From positions 558,001 to 622,000 of the forward strand of contig CAJZBQ010000014.1 of NCBI GenBank assembly GCA_914767885.1: a DNA stretch of 64,000 bases, given 5' to 3'. A model generated the notes under the pieces. It was given only the letters and a program-made list of their open reading frames with translations, was not told the origin of the DNA and made no database searches. Positions within the stretch are counted from its first letter, which is position 1. Each line of letters begins with the position of its first letter. A program made the position numbers and the translations under genes. Source of the stretch: Blepharisma stoltei. Its lineage: Eukaryota; Ciliophora; Heterotrichea; Heterotrichida; Blepharismidae. Of this stretch, positions 41,479 to 52,973 are shown in pieces.

Positions 41479-41966
41479 TATTAAAAAGATTCAAATACTG
41501 TTTTAAATAATTTAATTATTAAGACAAACTCTTGAGTAATTTTTTTCGAAGCGGTGATAAGCCTTTTTTTCGTTACTATTAATTTTTCCATTACTTAAAC
41601 TCTTTTCAATTCAAAATAAATCTGCAAACCTGATTGATCACCTCCAAAAATATACACATTTTACAATACTGAAGTCATCAGCTGTTTAGAAAATTATGAA
41701 ATATTCTTGCAAAAACCTTATTTGTTTATATGCTATATTAAAAAAACTTCTTTTAGCTTTATATTTATAAGGTCAAAGTTTTAGGGATTTCATTAATAGA
41801 GAATATATCTCAATTTCTTCTTCTATAAGATTGGCTGAATCTTAGATATATCAAGTTGGGTTATTGCTTTCCATAGCTAGTTAAAATTATTCTTCATAAT
41901 GATCATTTAATTCTATTTATCTAGCAATTTTGAGATGCATAATATCTAATAAATATCAAGTTAATT
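41479..41966. other. Intergenic, convergent 3' ends, no gene seen
   Basis: AT-rich DNA between two convergent genes. No coding frame, repeat copy or RNA gene is apparent. Confidence 0.5.
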
Positions 41967-42842
41967 TTACTTCCCTTTCAGAAGAATATCTACAGAACTT
42001 TGAATATCGTATTTTGACTTCACAAGAGCAGAAATACACTTTAATGGGTCATTAAAGCCAAATTCTTTCAGCTTATTCACCATTTTCTGGATTTCTTTTC
42101 CAGTAGGCCTTTTATACATAGCCCCAGAGCAGTCAGCTTGGATTGGAGGATATTGTACATTTTTAATTTCTTGCTGCAGCTGGATAATTGGCTTTTTCAC
42201 TGGCTCAATAACTAACGATGAGTCAGATCTTTTTCGCAGCTTATTAAACGACGATTTAATTTTTATGAGCGGATGGCTGTGCTCTACCCTATCTTCACAC
42301 GTTTCACATAAAAAATAATTGCATTCCATGCAATGATAGAGGACCCCTACAACTGGCTCCACTTTACAATTTCCGCATTCGATTCCATCATGTATAACCT
42401 GGATGCTGGATTCGCGGATAATGCTTTTTCCTGCCAATAATTCGGCTTTAACTATATCCCTTATGCTCATTAACAAGCCATTTGGGATGCTTGACAGGTC
42501 TTGAATATTGTCAGTATCGATTTCAGTCTGGATGCCTTGTTCATTGATTTCTGATTTTTTAACTATTTCTTTTGCTTCTTCTTTTGATTCTCTGCTTTTT
42601 TTAGGACTTTCTGACTCAAGTAGAACGAGGTTGTCCGTTTTGAAAAGAGAAGTCTCAATTATTTCCGAGTTTTCTATTATTTTCTCTTCTTCACTTTCAA
42701 TAGAGTGAAGAATGAATTCTTCGTCTTCATGCTCAGGGCTTGAGTCATCCGAATTGATGATGGGTATATTGTCTAGCAGTGACTCTTTAGCTTCGTTCGT
42801 GTCAGCACTGTTTAGTTGCATATCAGATTCTACTGAAACCAT
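41967..42842 (-). CDS. ZZ zinc-finger protein with UBA-like C-terminus, 291 aa
   Basis: Acidic Ser/Glu-rich N-terminal half (residues 1-130). Residues 150-195 form a ZZ finger (HDGIECGNCKVEPVVGVLYH, CMECNYFLCETCEDRVEHSH). The last 40 residues (KLKEFGFNDPLKCISALVKS) form a UBA-like domain. ZZ plus UBA is shared with NBR1/p62 autophagy receptors, but PB1 and the NBR1 domain are missing here. It may be a partner or shortened relative of the NBR1 gene at 51.8 kb. Confidence 0.8.
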   Translation of the reverse strand: MVSVESDMQLNSADTNEAKESLLDNIPIINSDDSSPEHEDEEFILHSIESEEEKIIENSEIIETSLFKTDNLVLLESESPKKSRESKEEAKEIVKKSEINEQGIQTEIDTDNIQDLSSIPNGLLMSIRDIVKAELLAGKSIIRESSIQVIHDGIECGNCKVEPVVGVLYHCMECNYFLCETCEDRVEHSHPLIKIKSSFNKLRKRSDSSLVIEPVKKPIIQLQQEIKNVQYPPIQADCSGAMYKRPTGKEIQKMVNKLKEFGFNDPLKCISALVKSKYDIQSSVDILLKGK

Positions 42843-42880
42843 CTTTATATTTTTTCAAATGATTAAATTATATATAAAAT

Positions 42881-43139
42881 CCAAATTAAAAATGTCAGTT
42901 AGGGGTAGGGCTCAGGTCCTATATCCGAGCTTGTGAGATAAGTTCATGATACCTTAAGAGTTTCGGTCAAAGAATGGGTCTGAACTGTGCCTGGTGTAGA
43001 TCAGAGAGGCCATAAGAGGCTTGCGGACAGAAACAGTTTGGCCGTTAGGCCAACCCTACCTACCGTGATTCAGAACCGTGGTCCAAGCTGAGCCAAGAAG
43101 TACGGGGCTTGCAGAGTTATCATAAACTTTAACTTAAAC
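42881..43139. mobile_element. GC-rich retroposon-like insert with 11-bp direct repeats
   Basis: Exact repeats ATATATAAAAT at 42870-42880 and 43140-43150 enclose 259 bp of GC-rich, non-coding DNA with a CATAAACTTTAACTTAAAC tail like that of family 1. It lies about 30 bp upstream of the ZZ gene start. Its right repeat directly touches the adjacent Tc1-like MITE. Confidence 0.7.
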
Positions 43140-43149
43140 ATATATAAAA

Positions 43150-43477
43150 TAAGGATCCCCCCCTCATTTGTCCAATTTTCTAGTCTTTTGTCATTTGTCA
43201 ATTTTTCTAGGAAAAAAAAATTTTTTTAGGACCTCATTTGTCCAATTTTCTAGTCAAAATTTTCATAGAAAAAAAAATATTTTCAGGACCTCAATTGTAT
43301 CATTTTCTAGTTTTTTTAAGGTAAAAAACTGAAATTTAGGACATTCGAAATAATCCAAAAAAGACTAGAAAATGGGACAAATCATTTTTGACTAGATTTT
43401 GGGACAAATAAGTCCCTGAAAATTTTTTTTCTATGAAAATTTTGACTAGAAAATTGAACAAATGAGGGGGGGATCCT
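43150..43477. mobile_element. 328-bp MITE related to the Tc1 element at 53 kb
   Basis: TA borders at 43150-43151 and 43477-43478. Long inverted ends (GGATCCCCCCCTCATTTGTC and its reverse complement) carry repeated CATTTGTCCAATTTTCTAGT units. The ends match the Tc1 element's CCCCCCCTCGTTTGTCGCAT / TTTTCTAGTTTTTTG pattern position by position with few changes. There is no coding capacity. Interpreted as a non-autonomous derivative. Confidence 0.85.
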
Positions 43478-43487
43478 TAGCAAATCA

Positions 43488-45771
43488 CTATGAATTGATT
43501 CTAAATATTTTGGTTTCTTTGGATTTAAACGATTGGTTTGTCTTGGTCATTAGATAAGAGCTCTTTGCTTCTTCATTGAGGGCACTGCTTTCAAGCGCAA
43601 CTCTATTTATATAAGGATCAAAAGGAACTTCTTTTTTAATCCTTAACAAATCTTTAAACGACTTTCCTTTGTCTTCAGTGTCTTCCGACCATTCTTCTGT
43701 AGGCTCATACTCTGTTTCTTCTACTTTCATATTGTTTTCTTGGAACAAGTTCAGCATTCTTTCTTGAATATCATTTTCAAATAAATGAGATTTTCTTCGG
43801 TTTTTTGCAACCTCTAAAATCCTTTCGAGTTCGTCTTTAGGCTCATATTTTGTTCGAGCATTAGGGTCTTTAGGGCACTCTTGAGTTGAATGGCCAAGCA
43901 GCTTGCAATTCTATATATAATTTACCGTGCATCATCTGTTGGCGTTTTTCAAATTCTCATTAGTGACTTCAATTTCATCGTCATCTTTTGATGTATGCTT
44001 AGAAGAAACACATCCTGGGGCATCTTTACCTGTTTTTCCGCAGCACCAATACACATCTCCATTAAATTTACTTTTATGAGTTTTGCAAGACCAATTATAG
44101 TTTTCAGACTCGATATAAGGCTTTTGGCAGTTTTTGCAAAACTTTTCTTCAATTTCTGATTGAAATTTGACTTGCTTTAGTCTTTGCCGTAGTCGATTGT
44201 ATTCATTTGATATATCATTGAATTTTTTTTCAAGAGTAGAGCATTCTTGCTTTGTTGTCACTAATTCTTGCTGAGCTTTTGTGAGCTCACTCTCAAGATT
44301 AGCAACTCTGTCTTTGAATGCTTTATAAATTTTGTCACGCTGACCTTGAAGCTCGCTTTTTAGCTCAATGAGCTCAACAGAGTCTTTAAATAATTCATCC
44401 CTACTTGACGACACATTTTTCAATTCACTATATAAATTAATAAAATCATTTGACAATACTTTGCCTCATTGGCTTAAAATCTCATATTCATCAGTTAGCT
44501 TAGTCCCTTCCCATTTAAATTGGGACAAAAATCATGCTCCAATTTAAAGAGGGATTAATCTTTTTAAAAAAATTAAATTAAATTTTTTTTCTATTATAAA
44601 AATTAAAAGTATCAATATTTTGAATTTTAAAATGTTATGTATTTCATATAAGATTGTACATGTCAAAATTTTCTCCATGTTTGGAGAAATTTTTCACCTG
44701 CCAGATCAGATAAGAAGATAATGCAAAGCATTAATATTCTAATTGATTTTTCCAATTAAATTAGGTTAAACTAATTTTATATTAGTATTTTCATCTATAA
44801 AATTTTCTTATGAAAGCAAAATGTTTCAATTAAAAAGGGGGTTAAAAAGTAACCAAAAAATAGAAATCTTATCGATGTTTGTCCAATTTAAAGTGGGAGG
44901 GAAATTTAGCTTCCGCACTTCAAGCCTTAGTAAGAAGATCAAAAGACTCAAAAAGTCCTTTTAGTCTTTCCCCCATAATTTCGCTCTGCATTACAAGCAA
45001 AGAATTTCCATGATGAAGCTGCAATGCAATATTCTTTAATTTGTCATTCTTTGCCATTTCATCATGCAGCTGAATTCCTAGCGCGCTAACTTTAGTATCA
45101 AGTTCGCTATTATGTTTTTGATACTGCTGGATTTGCTCTTCAAGCATATTATAGTGCTGCTGGGCTCCTTGAAGTTCTTTATTCAACTCAATATGCTCAA
45201 AATTCAATGCAAAATAATTTGCCTCAACTCTAAATAGTGTATCCTTCACTTTATCAAATTCATTCTTTATTATTTCTTTTTCTTGTTCAACTTTTTTTAC
45301 ACATTGAACTTGCTTCTCAACTTCTTCTCTCAAAAGCTTGATTTCTTGGTTTAATTTATCACTGAGTTTTAATTCTGAATAAACAGTCCCATCTATAGCA
45401 GATAATGAGTTGTTTCTTGATCTTTCAGTTTTTGGAATCCCAAAAGCTTGAGATCTTTTTGTATCTTTGAGATTTCGAGTGTCAGCTTCAAACATCGGTA
45501 AAATATATTTTTTAACAACTTCTGCAGCTATATCAGGAGACACTTTTATATTCAGACTTTTGGAGTTTCTATGTGAAATTCGTTCAGTTGATGAAATCCC
45601 TTGTAAGTCAGCTTTAATTGTGCGTCCTCGGCTAATTGTCACATCTCGAGTTGTTGATTCAGAATTAGGGTGATTTAGCACTGGAGTCAGTCTAACAGTA
45701 TTAGGAGAGATATTTGAAATGTTTGAAAGAGATAAAGAGTGAATTAAATCTTTTCTATTTCCTACAATCAT
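43488..45771 (-). CDS. Coiled-coil protein with zinc knuckle, 620 aa, one IES and one intron
   Basis: Joined by removing a 406-bp TA-bounded IES (giving SAEA-KLTDEYEILSQW-GKVLSND) and the 15-nt intron GTAAATTATATATAG (43911-43925), whose removal completes a CCHC zinc knuckle, C-x2-C-x4-H-x4-C (RWCTNCKLLGHSTQEC). Residues 1-120 are Ser/Thr/Arg rich, and 120-420 form a long coiled coil. A Cys/His-rich module (FCKNCQKPY...SCKTHKSKFNGDVYWCC) precedes the knuckle, and an acidic tail follows. Two cysteine modules suggest RNA or protein binding. Function unknown. Confidence 0.82.
44501..44907. mobile_element. TA-bounded MITE-type IES in the zinc-knuckle gene
   Basis: Ends TAGTCCCTTCCCATTTAAAT and GTGGGAGGGAAATTTA, with TA at 44501-44502 and 44907-44908. 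Subterminal short palindromes are ATTTAAATTGGGAC and GTCCAATTTAAAG. The body is AT-rich and non-coding. Only the TA pair given keeps the frame; the nearby TA at 44496-44497 does not. Confidence 0.85.
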
Positions 45772-46573
45772 ATTTTAATTCTCTTTAATTAAACAATTAG
45801 ATAAAAATGAGATAAAAGAGTGAAGGATGGGCTGATTAGTTTATTTCAAATAATGAGGATTTTTCAGAAACTAGTAAAAGATTTCAATTATAGATACCAT
45901 TTTCTTAGTACTTTCTGATTCTGAAGGTTGCACTCTTTAGCTATGAATTTATAACTAGACTAATATAAAATTCCTTTTGATTCAAAATTTTATAATAGAA
46001 ATAAGATTTTGTTGCTTTTGTTTATTAGTCCAAAATAGAAAATTTGATGTTATCGTGGTTTGAAGGTTTAAGGATATTATGTTTTTCTCAGATTCGGATA
46101 GTGGAGGAATATAAAATTTTGTATTTGAGATAAATTAAACTGATTTCTAGCACATTCTTATTTTAAAAATGTTTACTTTTTGAAAGAAAAAATTAAATTG
46201 CGATTGCATTAGCTGTACTGAAACGACAAAAATTTAAATAACCTTGCTAAATATAATTTTTTAGCAAACTTATAGATAAATTTACTATTCAACCCTATTT
46301 CTCATTTAAATAGTGGCTGAATAGATTCTTCCCTATTGCAAAAAAAATTCTTAAGTTTTATTCTATAATAAAGATCGTTTCTGATCAGTTTAATGAATCA
46401 AGCAAAATCTTATGTTGAATATTAAAAATTTAATGCTCTATAGGCACAAAAAATTGAAAGCTATAACTTATAAATAAAAAATAGTTAAGAATAAATTTAA
46501 TAAACATCTTTCAATATAATAATCCTATTTGAAAATCATTCCATAGAATGGATTATAATTTTACATTAACTTA
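45772..46573. other. Intergenic, no gene seen
   Basis: About 800 bp of AT-rich DNA between divergent genes. No frame, repeat, hairpin or RNA gene that I can support. Confidence 0.5.
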
Positions 46574-47200
46574 ATGAAGCGAACATATGTTTTTATTGCT
46601 ATCGCAATCGCAACCCAAGCTTGTGACCAAGTTTGCCAAGATAAATGCACAAAACAAAATAAAGGTTCAAGTTGCTATGAATTATGCCAGTGCGAGTCCC
46701 CGCTGCCACCACCTTTAGAAGAATTTGTTGCCAAAGGCAATTCTTATTCTTTACCTAAAATTAAACAAGACGAAAAATTGTGGGCTGAGCGCGAGCTCGG
46801 ATGCGACGTCACCTCTCTTGAAATCTGCTTACAACTTGCACAAAAAGGCGAAGACAAATATCAGTGTGCAATATATTCTGGCTGTGAAGACCTCCTTGTC
46901 GAACAAAAGAAAGGGCAAATAATTGAGGCTTTCTCATATGATGCTGGTTGTACTGAAAACTGTGAGTTGTTGTGCAATGAGGCAGAGGGTAATCAAGAAT
47001 GTACAATCAATTGTCAGCAACGTTTTTGTGTAGCAGAAGAGGAACTTGCTGAGGAGGAGGATGAGTTTGGCTGATATATAGCCATTCAGATTCTGCTGAT
47101 CTTTCTGCTGGGGATTATATTATTGCTGGCAATCAGAAAACAAATCATACACAGAGCCATCAAACGGCGGTTTGGTAGACCTTTGCTTGTCAGCTATTAA
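46574..47200 (+). CDS. Cys-rich type I membrane protein, 208 aa
   Basis: Signal peptide (MKRTYVFIAIAIATQA), an extracellular region with about 18 Cys in CxxxC pairs (CDQVCQDKCTKQ, CYELCQC, CTENCELLC, CTINCQQRFC), and an acidic juxtamembrane stretch (EEELAEEEDEFG). A TGA-encoded Trp leads into the membrane helix YIAIQILLIFLLGIILLLAI, followed by a basic tail. Under the standard code the protein would stop just before the helix and appear secreted. Spaced Cys pairs suggest a disulfide-stabilised surface domain. No family recognised. Confidence 0.8.
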
Positions 47201-48718
47201 GCAAAATCTTTTTTCAATTTAAACTTAATAGATAACTATTGATGTTTCTTTGGTAAATCAATTTGTGTGTCTGTACTGCCTTCAACGATTGTCTTCTAGA
47301 TTTCAATAATTTGTAGAGAAAACGGATTTTTGCTGGTGAAATAAGAATTTAGAGCGCAAGAATTTAGGCCAAGCTTTGATTTGAACGTTTAATCTGCTAG
47401 CTACGTACTTAGCCTAAATTTATTGAAATAAAATTTTGGAAAGTAGTGATAAGAAGTGTTGCGAAATATATTGATAATTATACTTGCAGAAGCTCAATAC
47501 AAATAAATAAGCTGCTTTTGATGAAAAATCTATATTTTTGCCCATAGCAAGTCTCAACAATCAAAAGAATTTGAATTATGTATTCCCAATTCGACACTTG
47601 GCTCTTCTAGTTATTCAATATAATTTCAAAGTTTTTCATCAAATTCAAATTATTAATCAATAAAGCAGAGGATTTGATGCAGTATTTATTCTTAGCTCTT
47701 TTTTCTCAAAATTTTTTGAATAAAAATTGAGCTAAGATTCAGTATAATAAGAATAATTGTTTGCAGAAAGTAGATGAATTGCTTGAAATGAATTCGAAGG
47801 AGCTTCTTCCTTAGGAAGGTAAAAATGTGTAAATCTCTATCTTTAAAGTAGTTTTAAAGTAACGCTTTTAAAATTTGAGGAAAATTAGGTCTTCAATCTG
47901 AATTATTTCATTGAGCTCAAAAAACTAGGATAAAGCTTAAATTGACTCTTGCTTTAAGCTGACCTTATTTCAAAGCAAAAAAAGCGCATCCATTAAAATT
48001 ATAGCCCATTTATGAAAGATTTCATTAACTTTCATAATTTTTAGAATTATTGATTTTAGCAATTTTAATTCCTAATGCGAAAAGTAACAAATAAAAACTT
48101 TAGAAATTGAAGTATTTTTATAATAAATATTATAAAATAAAGTTATTTTATTAATATTTTTTTATTTTTATTATTCTTTAGGAAGTCATTTAGATTTGAG
48201 TCATATATATTCAACCTATAAAAGAATATGCAAGTTTTTTGTATAGAATTGGTGAAAATTATTTTGTTTTTGACATTTTGATTAAATAGTCTTGTATCCA
48301 TTTTTCAAGAAAATGGAAATCTGTTATTGTGAGTTTTCAAATAAAATGCTTGATAGAATTCTATTTAAGTATGATAAACAAGCTTATATATCTTCATCAG
48401 TAATAAATATATATAGTTTATATGATCTAATGCTTTTAAGCTTATTTATTTTAATGTCTCAGACTCTTTTCTAAATATCTTGAAAAAGATTTAGAAATTT
48501 AATTTCATAAAAACTTATTATACTTAGGCTATAAAGAAGTCGATCATTTTTAAAAGCAGCTCTATGATCTCATTATCGCTTTTGATAAATAAAAATGATG
48601 TATTTTCATAGAGATATACAACTTAAGTTTTTCCCTTTAAAATTAAGAGACAAGATTTATGTATATACAAGTGAAAATTACTTTAGACACTATTAACATA
48701 TATGTATATCAGAATTAT
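47201..48718. other. Long AT-rich spacer, no supported gene
   Basis: 1.5 kb between the 3' ends of the membrane-protein and kinase genes. Short frames exist, e.g. a 45-codon frame MQYLFLALFSQNFLNKNW near 47.68 kb, but none has homology or intron signals. No MITE ends seen. Confidence 0.45.
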
Positions 48719-49813
48719 CTATGATGACAATCTTTTGTTGCCTTTTGCATAGTTTTTAATTTGCAGAGTTACCTCATCTTCTTTGCTGTTGTGCATATTA
48801 GAATCAAACTGGTATCCCACAAAGAGTCCCTGTATTGATTCTTGTGCTAAGGATGGATCAATTTCATCCTTAAAATCGCTGCACACTCTTGAGTCAAAAT
48901 TATCTTCTTTCGGAGGCACATATGGAGCTTCTAATGATTTTTCCAGAAGCTTTTTCCATTGAAAATCTCTCAGCCATGCGTGGTTCTTGACTTCAGAAGG
49001 CCCGTTATTGCCTAATCTGTTTTGTGATTTTCTTTGTAATAATTTGTTGATAAAATCTGCAGCTTCCATCGACCATCCTGCAGGCACATCTGACTTTTTA
49101 AGCTGAACCTGCTTAGCTAAAATTTGTTCCTTGATTTCTTTTCTATTTCTTCCTAAGTAAGGCCTCCTACCAGTCATGAATTCATAAGCTATGACTCCAA
49201 CTGCAAAATAATCTGCAGCGATCCCATGGTTTTGTCTGCACATAACTTCAGGAGCCATGTATCCTGGTGTCCCAGATGTGTCTCTATAATTCTCAGGTGT
49301 TATTACTTTTGAAATCCCAAAGTCAGTTATCCTTAGATACCCCTTATGGTCGAAAACTAAATTTTCAGGCTTGATATCCCTGTGAATAATTCCATTTATA
49401 TGGAGGTATTCAAGCCCAGTTATGATGCACGCCACGAAGAACCTCGTTTGTTCTTCATTGAACCTCTTATTTCTTCCCAAGTGATAGCGTAGGTCTCCAC
49501 CTGTCATGAGGTCCATTGCAAGATAAAGGTTGTCTCTGTCTTGAAATGCATACTGCATATTTACCATGAAGGGGTGTTTTATCATTGAGAGAAGTCGTCG
49601 CTCATTCATGACAGAAGAAACACTTCTTTTACTGACCACTCTCAATTTAAGCATCTCCTTCATTGCATAGACTTTCTTACCCTTTTTGAGCTCTACTTTC
49701 CAAACCCTGCCGAAACCTCCACGTCCGATGACGTTAAGAAAATTGAAGTGGCTTCTAGACATGATAGGGTTGTCAACTTCTTGATGATTTGGCTTGTCTT
49801 GTATGCTGCCCAT
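48719..49813 (-). CDS. AGC-type Ser/Thr protein kinase (STK32/YANK-like)
   Basis: 364 aa, ATG to TAA, no intron. Begins MGSIQDKP (possible N-myristoylation). All catalytic motifs are present: GRGGFGRV (Gly loop, about residue 30), YAMKEM (Lys), MNERRLL (Glu), GGDLRYHL, HRDIKPEN, DFGIS, GTPGYMAPE and DYFAVGVIAYEF. The GGDLRYHL segment and the MG start match the YANK branch of AGC kinases. The C-terminal tail (PPKEDNFDS) resembles an AGC tail without an obvious hydrophobic motif. Substrates unknown. Confidence 0.92.
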   Translation of the reverse strand: MGSIQDKPNHQEVDNPIMSRSHFNFLNVIGRGGFGRVWKVELKKGKKVYAMKEMLKLRVVSKRSVSSVMNERRLLSMIKHPFMVNMQYAFQDRDNLYLAMDLMTGGDLRYHLGRNKRFNEEQTRFFVACIITGLEYLHINGIIHRDIKPENLVFDHKGYLRITDFGISKVITPENYRDTSGTPGYMAPEVMCRQNHGIAADYFAVGVIAYEFMTGRRPYLGRNRKEIKEQILAKQVQLKKSDVPAGWSMEAADFINKLLQRKSQNRLGNNGPSEVKNHAWLRDFQWKKLLEKSLEAPYVPPKEDNFDSRVCSDFKDEIDPSLAQESIQGLFVGYQFDSNMHNSKEDEVTLQIKNYAKGNKRLSS

Positions 49814-50701
49814 GCTTACGAGTTTATTAATTTAATATTATGGCTTAAATTACTCAGAAACAAATAAAAAGTGGAAAGTTTGCAAAAATATATTTAGGCA
49901 TGTATATGAAAAAATCAGTGGTGAGTCGAAAAGAAATGATGGCTAAAGGCGTTTTTAAATTGGTTAGATTAAATATGTAAATGGGAAAATTATGGTAGTT
50001 GCTGGAACAGATTTTGACATACAAGAGGCAAGTGAAGTTTTTATAAAAAAAAATATAACCAATTTACTGATTATAACCTGCTAATATTCGGATATTAGTA
50101 TCGCAAGCTTTAATTCGATAATTTTAAATAAAATTTAATTATAATGATATTTAAGATTGGTAATAATTTTTAACTGTCTCAATTTACTTATTGTTTTGAG
50201 AAAATCAAGCAAATTAAAAATAAATAAGATCAGTTCACACTAAGAAGAAATTATTTATTATTATAATCCTGAGCTGTAAAAAGAATAGACTATAAGTTTA
50301 ACGCATATTTTTGCATGTAATTATTCAAAATCGATCAGAAATCATATTTAATTTTGAGACATTTCTAGAAGAGAAAAAACGTGTGAAAAAATAAAATAAA
50401 TCGATAAGCTTTAGGCATTTTTGGTTGCAATAAGATTTCTAAGCCTCTTCAACGTTTTTTTTAAGTCATCAAATATTTATAATTAACTTGAAATATAAAT
50501 TCAAGTGCTAAATTTAAAATTATCATAAGGCTAAAATAATAAATTTAGGTAAATTCCTAATTTTAATTAAATTTCAAAATTTTTATGATTATTAAAGATT
50601 AAATATAAAATATCTTGCAAATATTTCTCAAAGTCTTAAATATAGCCCAATAAAAATTTATCATATTTCACTAAATCTTTATGCTAAACCTTAAATAAAA
50701 A
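49814..50701. other. AT-rich spacer, no supported gene
   Basis: Contains short open stretches near 49.94-50.09 kb (MMAKGVFKLVRLN and MVVAGTDFDIQEAS in different frames) that look faintly coding, but I could not join them with a 15/16-nt intron. Otherwise featureless AT-rich DNA. Confidence 0.35.
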
Positions 50702-50995
50702 ATGGAAGAAGAGAACTACAAAGAAAAGTACAAAGCGCTAAAAAAGAAGTTCAAAGCATTGCAATCTGTGAGTTTAATATAGGAAAATCAAAAAGTCCAA
50801 GCACAGTTAGAACTAGCAAACAGAACGGGAAAAGCAATACAAAGAGAAAGAAAGTAAGATTTAAATAGCTTTCTAGTTGAAAAGCTTGCCTCTTCAATTA
50901 AAAAAAATCCACTACGAGATCGCCCTTCAAAGCGTCAAAAAATAGCTACTGATGAAGTGCCAGTTAAAACAGAAGAAAATAAAGCAAATCCATAA
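50702..50995 (+). CDS. Small INO80E/TFPT-like coiled-coil protein, 87 aa, two 15-nt introns
   Basis: Three exons join after removing GTGAGTTTAATATAG (50768-50782) and GTAAGATTTAAATAG (50854-50868). The product (YKEKYKALKKKFKALQSENQ, LELANRTGKAIQRERNFLVE) follows the spacing of the INO80E/TFPT helix (Y..LK.KLK.L..EN......L..A.R.......R.FL...L). The C-terminus is basic, then acidic (DRPSKRQKIATDE), NLS-like. INO80E is a subunit of the INO80 chromatin remodeller. The two introns within 300 bp make this gene invisible to simple ORF calling. Confidence 0.65.
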
Positions 50996-51788
50996 ATTAT
51001 TAAAACTTTACTTCTTACCCGAATAATTACATGCAGCTAACGCTGAAATTTTATTTTTCTGAATAAAATTTTCTTTAAGAGATTAGTTGATTTTAGTAAA
51101 CAAGCCCCAATTTTAATCATAATAATCTTTATGCATTTTAGATTTGATATTGGCATAGAGAAACTGCTTCATTCTAGAGATCATGCAAAATCGTTTGTTT
51201 AAAGCTCCAGATTCCTCTATTGTTATAGCATTAATATTTTATTCGATCTGGCAAAGCTTACTATGTTTAGAATTGCTAAGAGTGATAAAGATTATATGTG
51301 AATAAATAATAATTCCAAGCATTTATGGCAGGAATAAATTAAGAAATATAGCATACACAACTCGTCTTTTGCAAAATTCAATCTAGCTCGATATATAAAA
51401 TCCCAGAAAAATATCATATGTCCACAAATTTCCTAAATTTTAATTTCTCATATAATGTATTATCAGCATAACCCTGGATAAAATTATCATCAAACTGCAA
51501 TCAAATTTAAATTTTTAATTTTGATTCGGCTTGTATATGGTGCATTAGATTAGAGTTATAATAGCTTATCATATTTAAATAGCGACTATATCATAATAAA
51601 ATATTTAAATATGACACCAAATTTGATATGAATTATAATTTTATTAAAACTAAAATTAACTCGACCCAGTCGATTTTCTAATCTTAACCAATTTAAGAAA
51701 TTAAAAAGCCTGCCTTATTGCATCTGATCAGATCTGTCCTATTTATCCCCATCCGAATAATTGTTTATAAATTTCTGTTCAAGGGCTA
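50996..51788. other. Intergenic, no gene seen
   Basis: About 790 bp of AT-rich DNA upstream of the NBR1 gene. No coding frame, repeat family member or RNA gene recognised. Confidence 0.5.
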
Positions 51789-52973
51789 ATGAGTCTGAAC
51801 ATCGCAGTAAAACTGATTTGTGGAAACCAAATACGTAAGCTCAAGCAAGCTCCTCAAACAATTCAAGAGCTTTACCAAGAAGTCAACAAGCTGTTCGCCA
51901 CCACTAAGTATCGCTTCAAGTATATGGACGAGGAAGGAGATTTAATCACAATCTCGACAACCACAGAATTGAGAGATGCTTATCTGGCAGCTTCAGATTT
52001 GGGCGCTTTAAGCCTTAAAATACTATTAGAAGAAACCAATGAACCTTTATCTTCAACAGAAGTCTCTAGTGATGTCACCAAGGAAGACTACACAGTCTTG
52101 AGCTCAGATGAAGTTGAAGAAATTAAAGAATCAGATAGTGAAGAAGAAACCAAAGAAGAGATCAAAGAAGAAGAAAAGATTGATTATGAAATAACCGCCG
52201 AATACGAGGAAAAAGTCAGAGAACTGATCAGAGAAAGACTGAGAAAAAAGGTTGGACTTTCTGGAACAAATATCGTGTGGGAAGGGGTTTATTGTGATGG
52301 CTGTGGAGAAACTCCATTGAGAGGTCCAAGATTCCAATGCACTGTATGTGAAGACTATGATCTGTGCGAAGTGTGTGAAGGACTTATTCCTCATGATCAT
52401 CCATTTTTGAAAGTTAAAAACCCTAACCAGTCAGTGTTTTATATTTCAGTGAATTTAGAAGAAAAGGATGTTGGAAAGACATGAAAAAATTTCCAAAAAT
52501 TCATATCAAAAACCAAGCCGAAAATGCAAGTTTTGAGTGTTCCGATGGCAAGTGAGGAACAGTACGAAGTTGGGTCAAATTTCAAAAAGGTTTGGAAAGT
52601 AAAAAATTGTGGAAATGAGCCTTGGCCAGAGGGGACTTTACTTGTGCATTTGTCAGGAGAACTTAAAGGAGATAGTGTATATGTTCCTCCTGTTAAAGCT
52701 GGGAAGGAGATTGATCTAGAGGCAACTGTGAAAGTGCCTGAAAAGGAAGGAAAATATATAGCTGAATGAACTTTAATTACCCCTCATGGGATCAAGTTTG
52801 GAAATAAGCTTAGTGTTGCAGTTCAAGCTATAAGAAATAACCCTGTATTTCAAAGAAATCTTGAAACTCTAATAACGCTGGGCTTTCCTGAAGAAGAAGC
52901 ACGCAAGTCGCTATCAAAATATCCAAATGATCTCGATGCTGCTGTATTAGATATAGTCCAAAATACAGCTTAA
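51789..52973 (+). CDS. NBR1: NBR1-type selective autophagy receptor, 394 aa
   Basis: Domain order is exactly that of NBR1: PB1 (residues 1-80; VKLICGNQIRKLK, DEEGDLITISTTTELRDA), an acidic linker with a possible LC3-interacting motif (DYTVLSSDE), a ZZ finger (about 168-215; YCDGCGETPLRGPRFQCTVC), the NBR1 four-Trp domain (about 245-345; KKVWKVKNCGNEPWPEGT, EWTLITPHGIKFGNKL) and a UBA (LETLITLGFPEEEARKSLSK). Two Trp, including a conserved domain Trp (AEW-TLITP), are TGA. It links ubiquitinated cargo to Atg8 on forming autophagosomes. Shorter than animal NBR1 because the coiled-coil region is absent. Confidence 0.93.
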
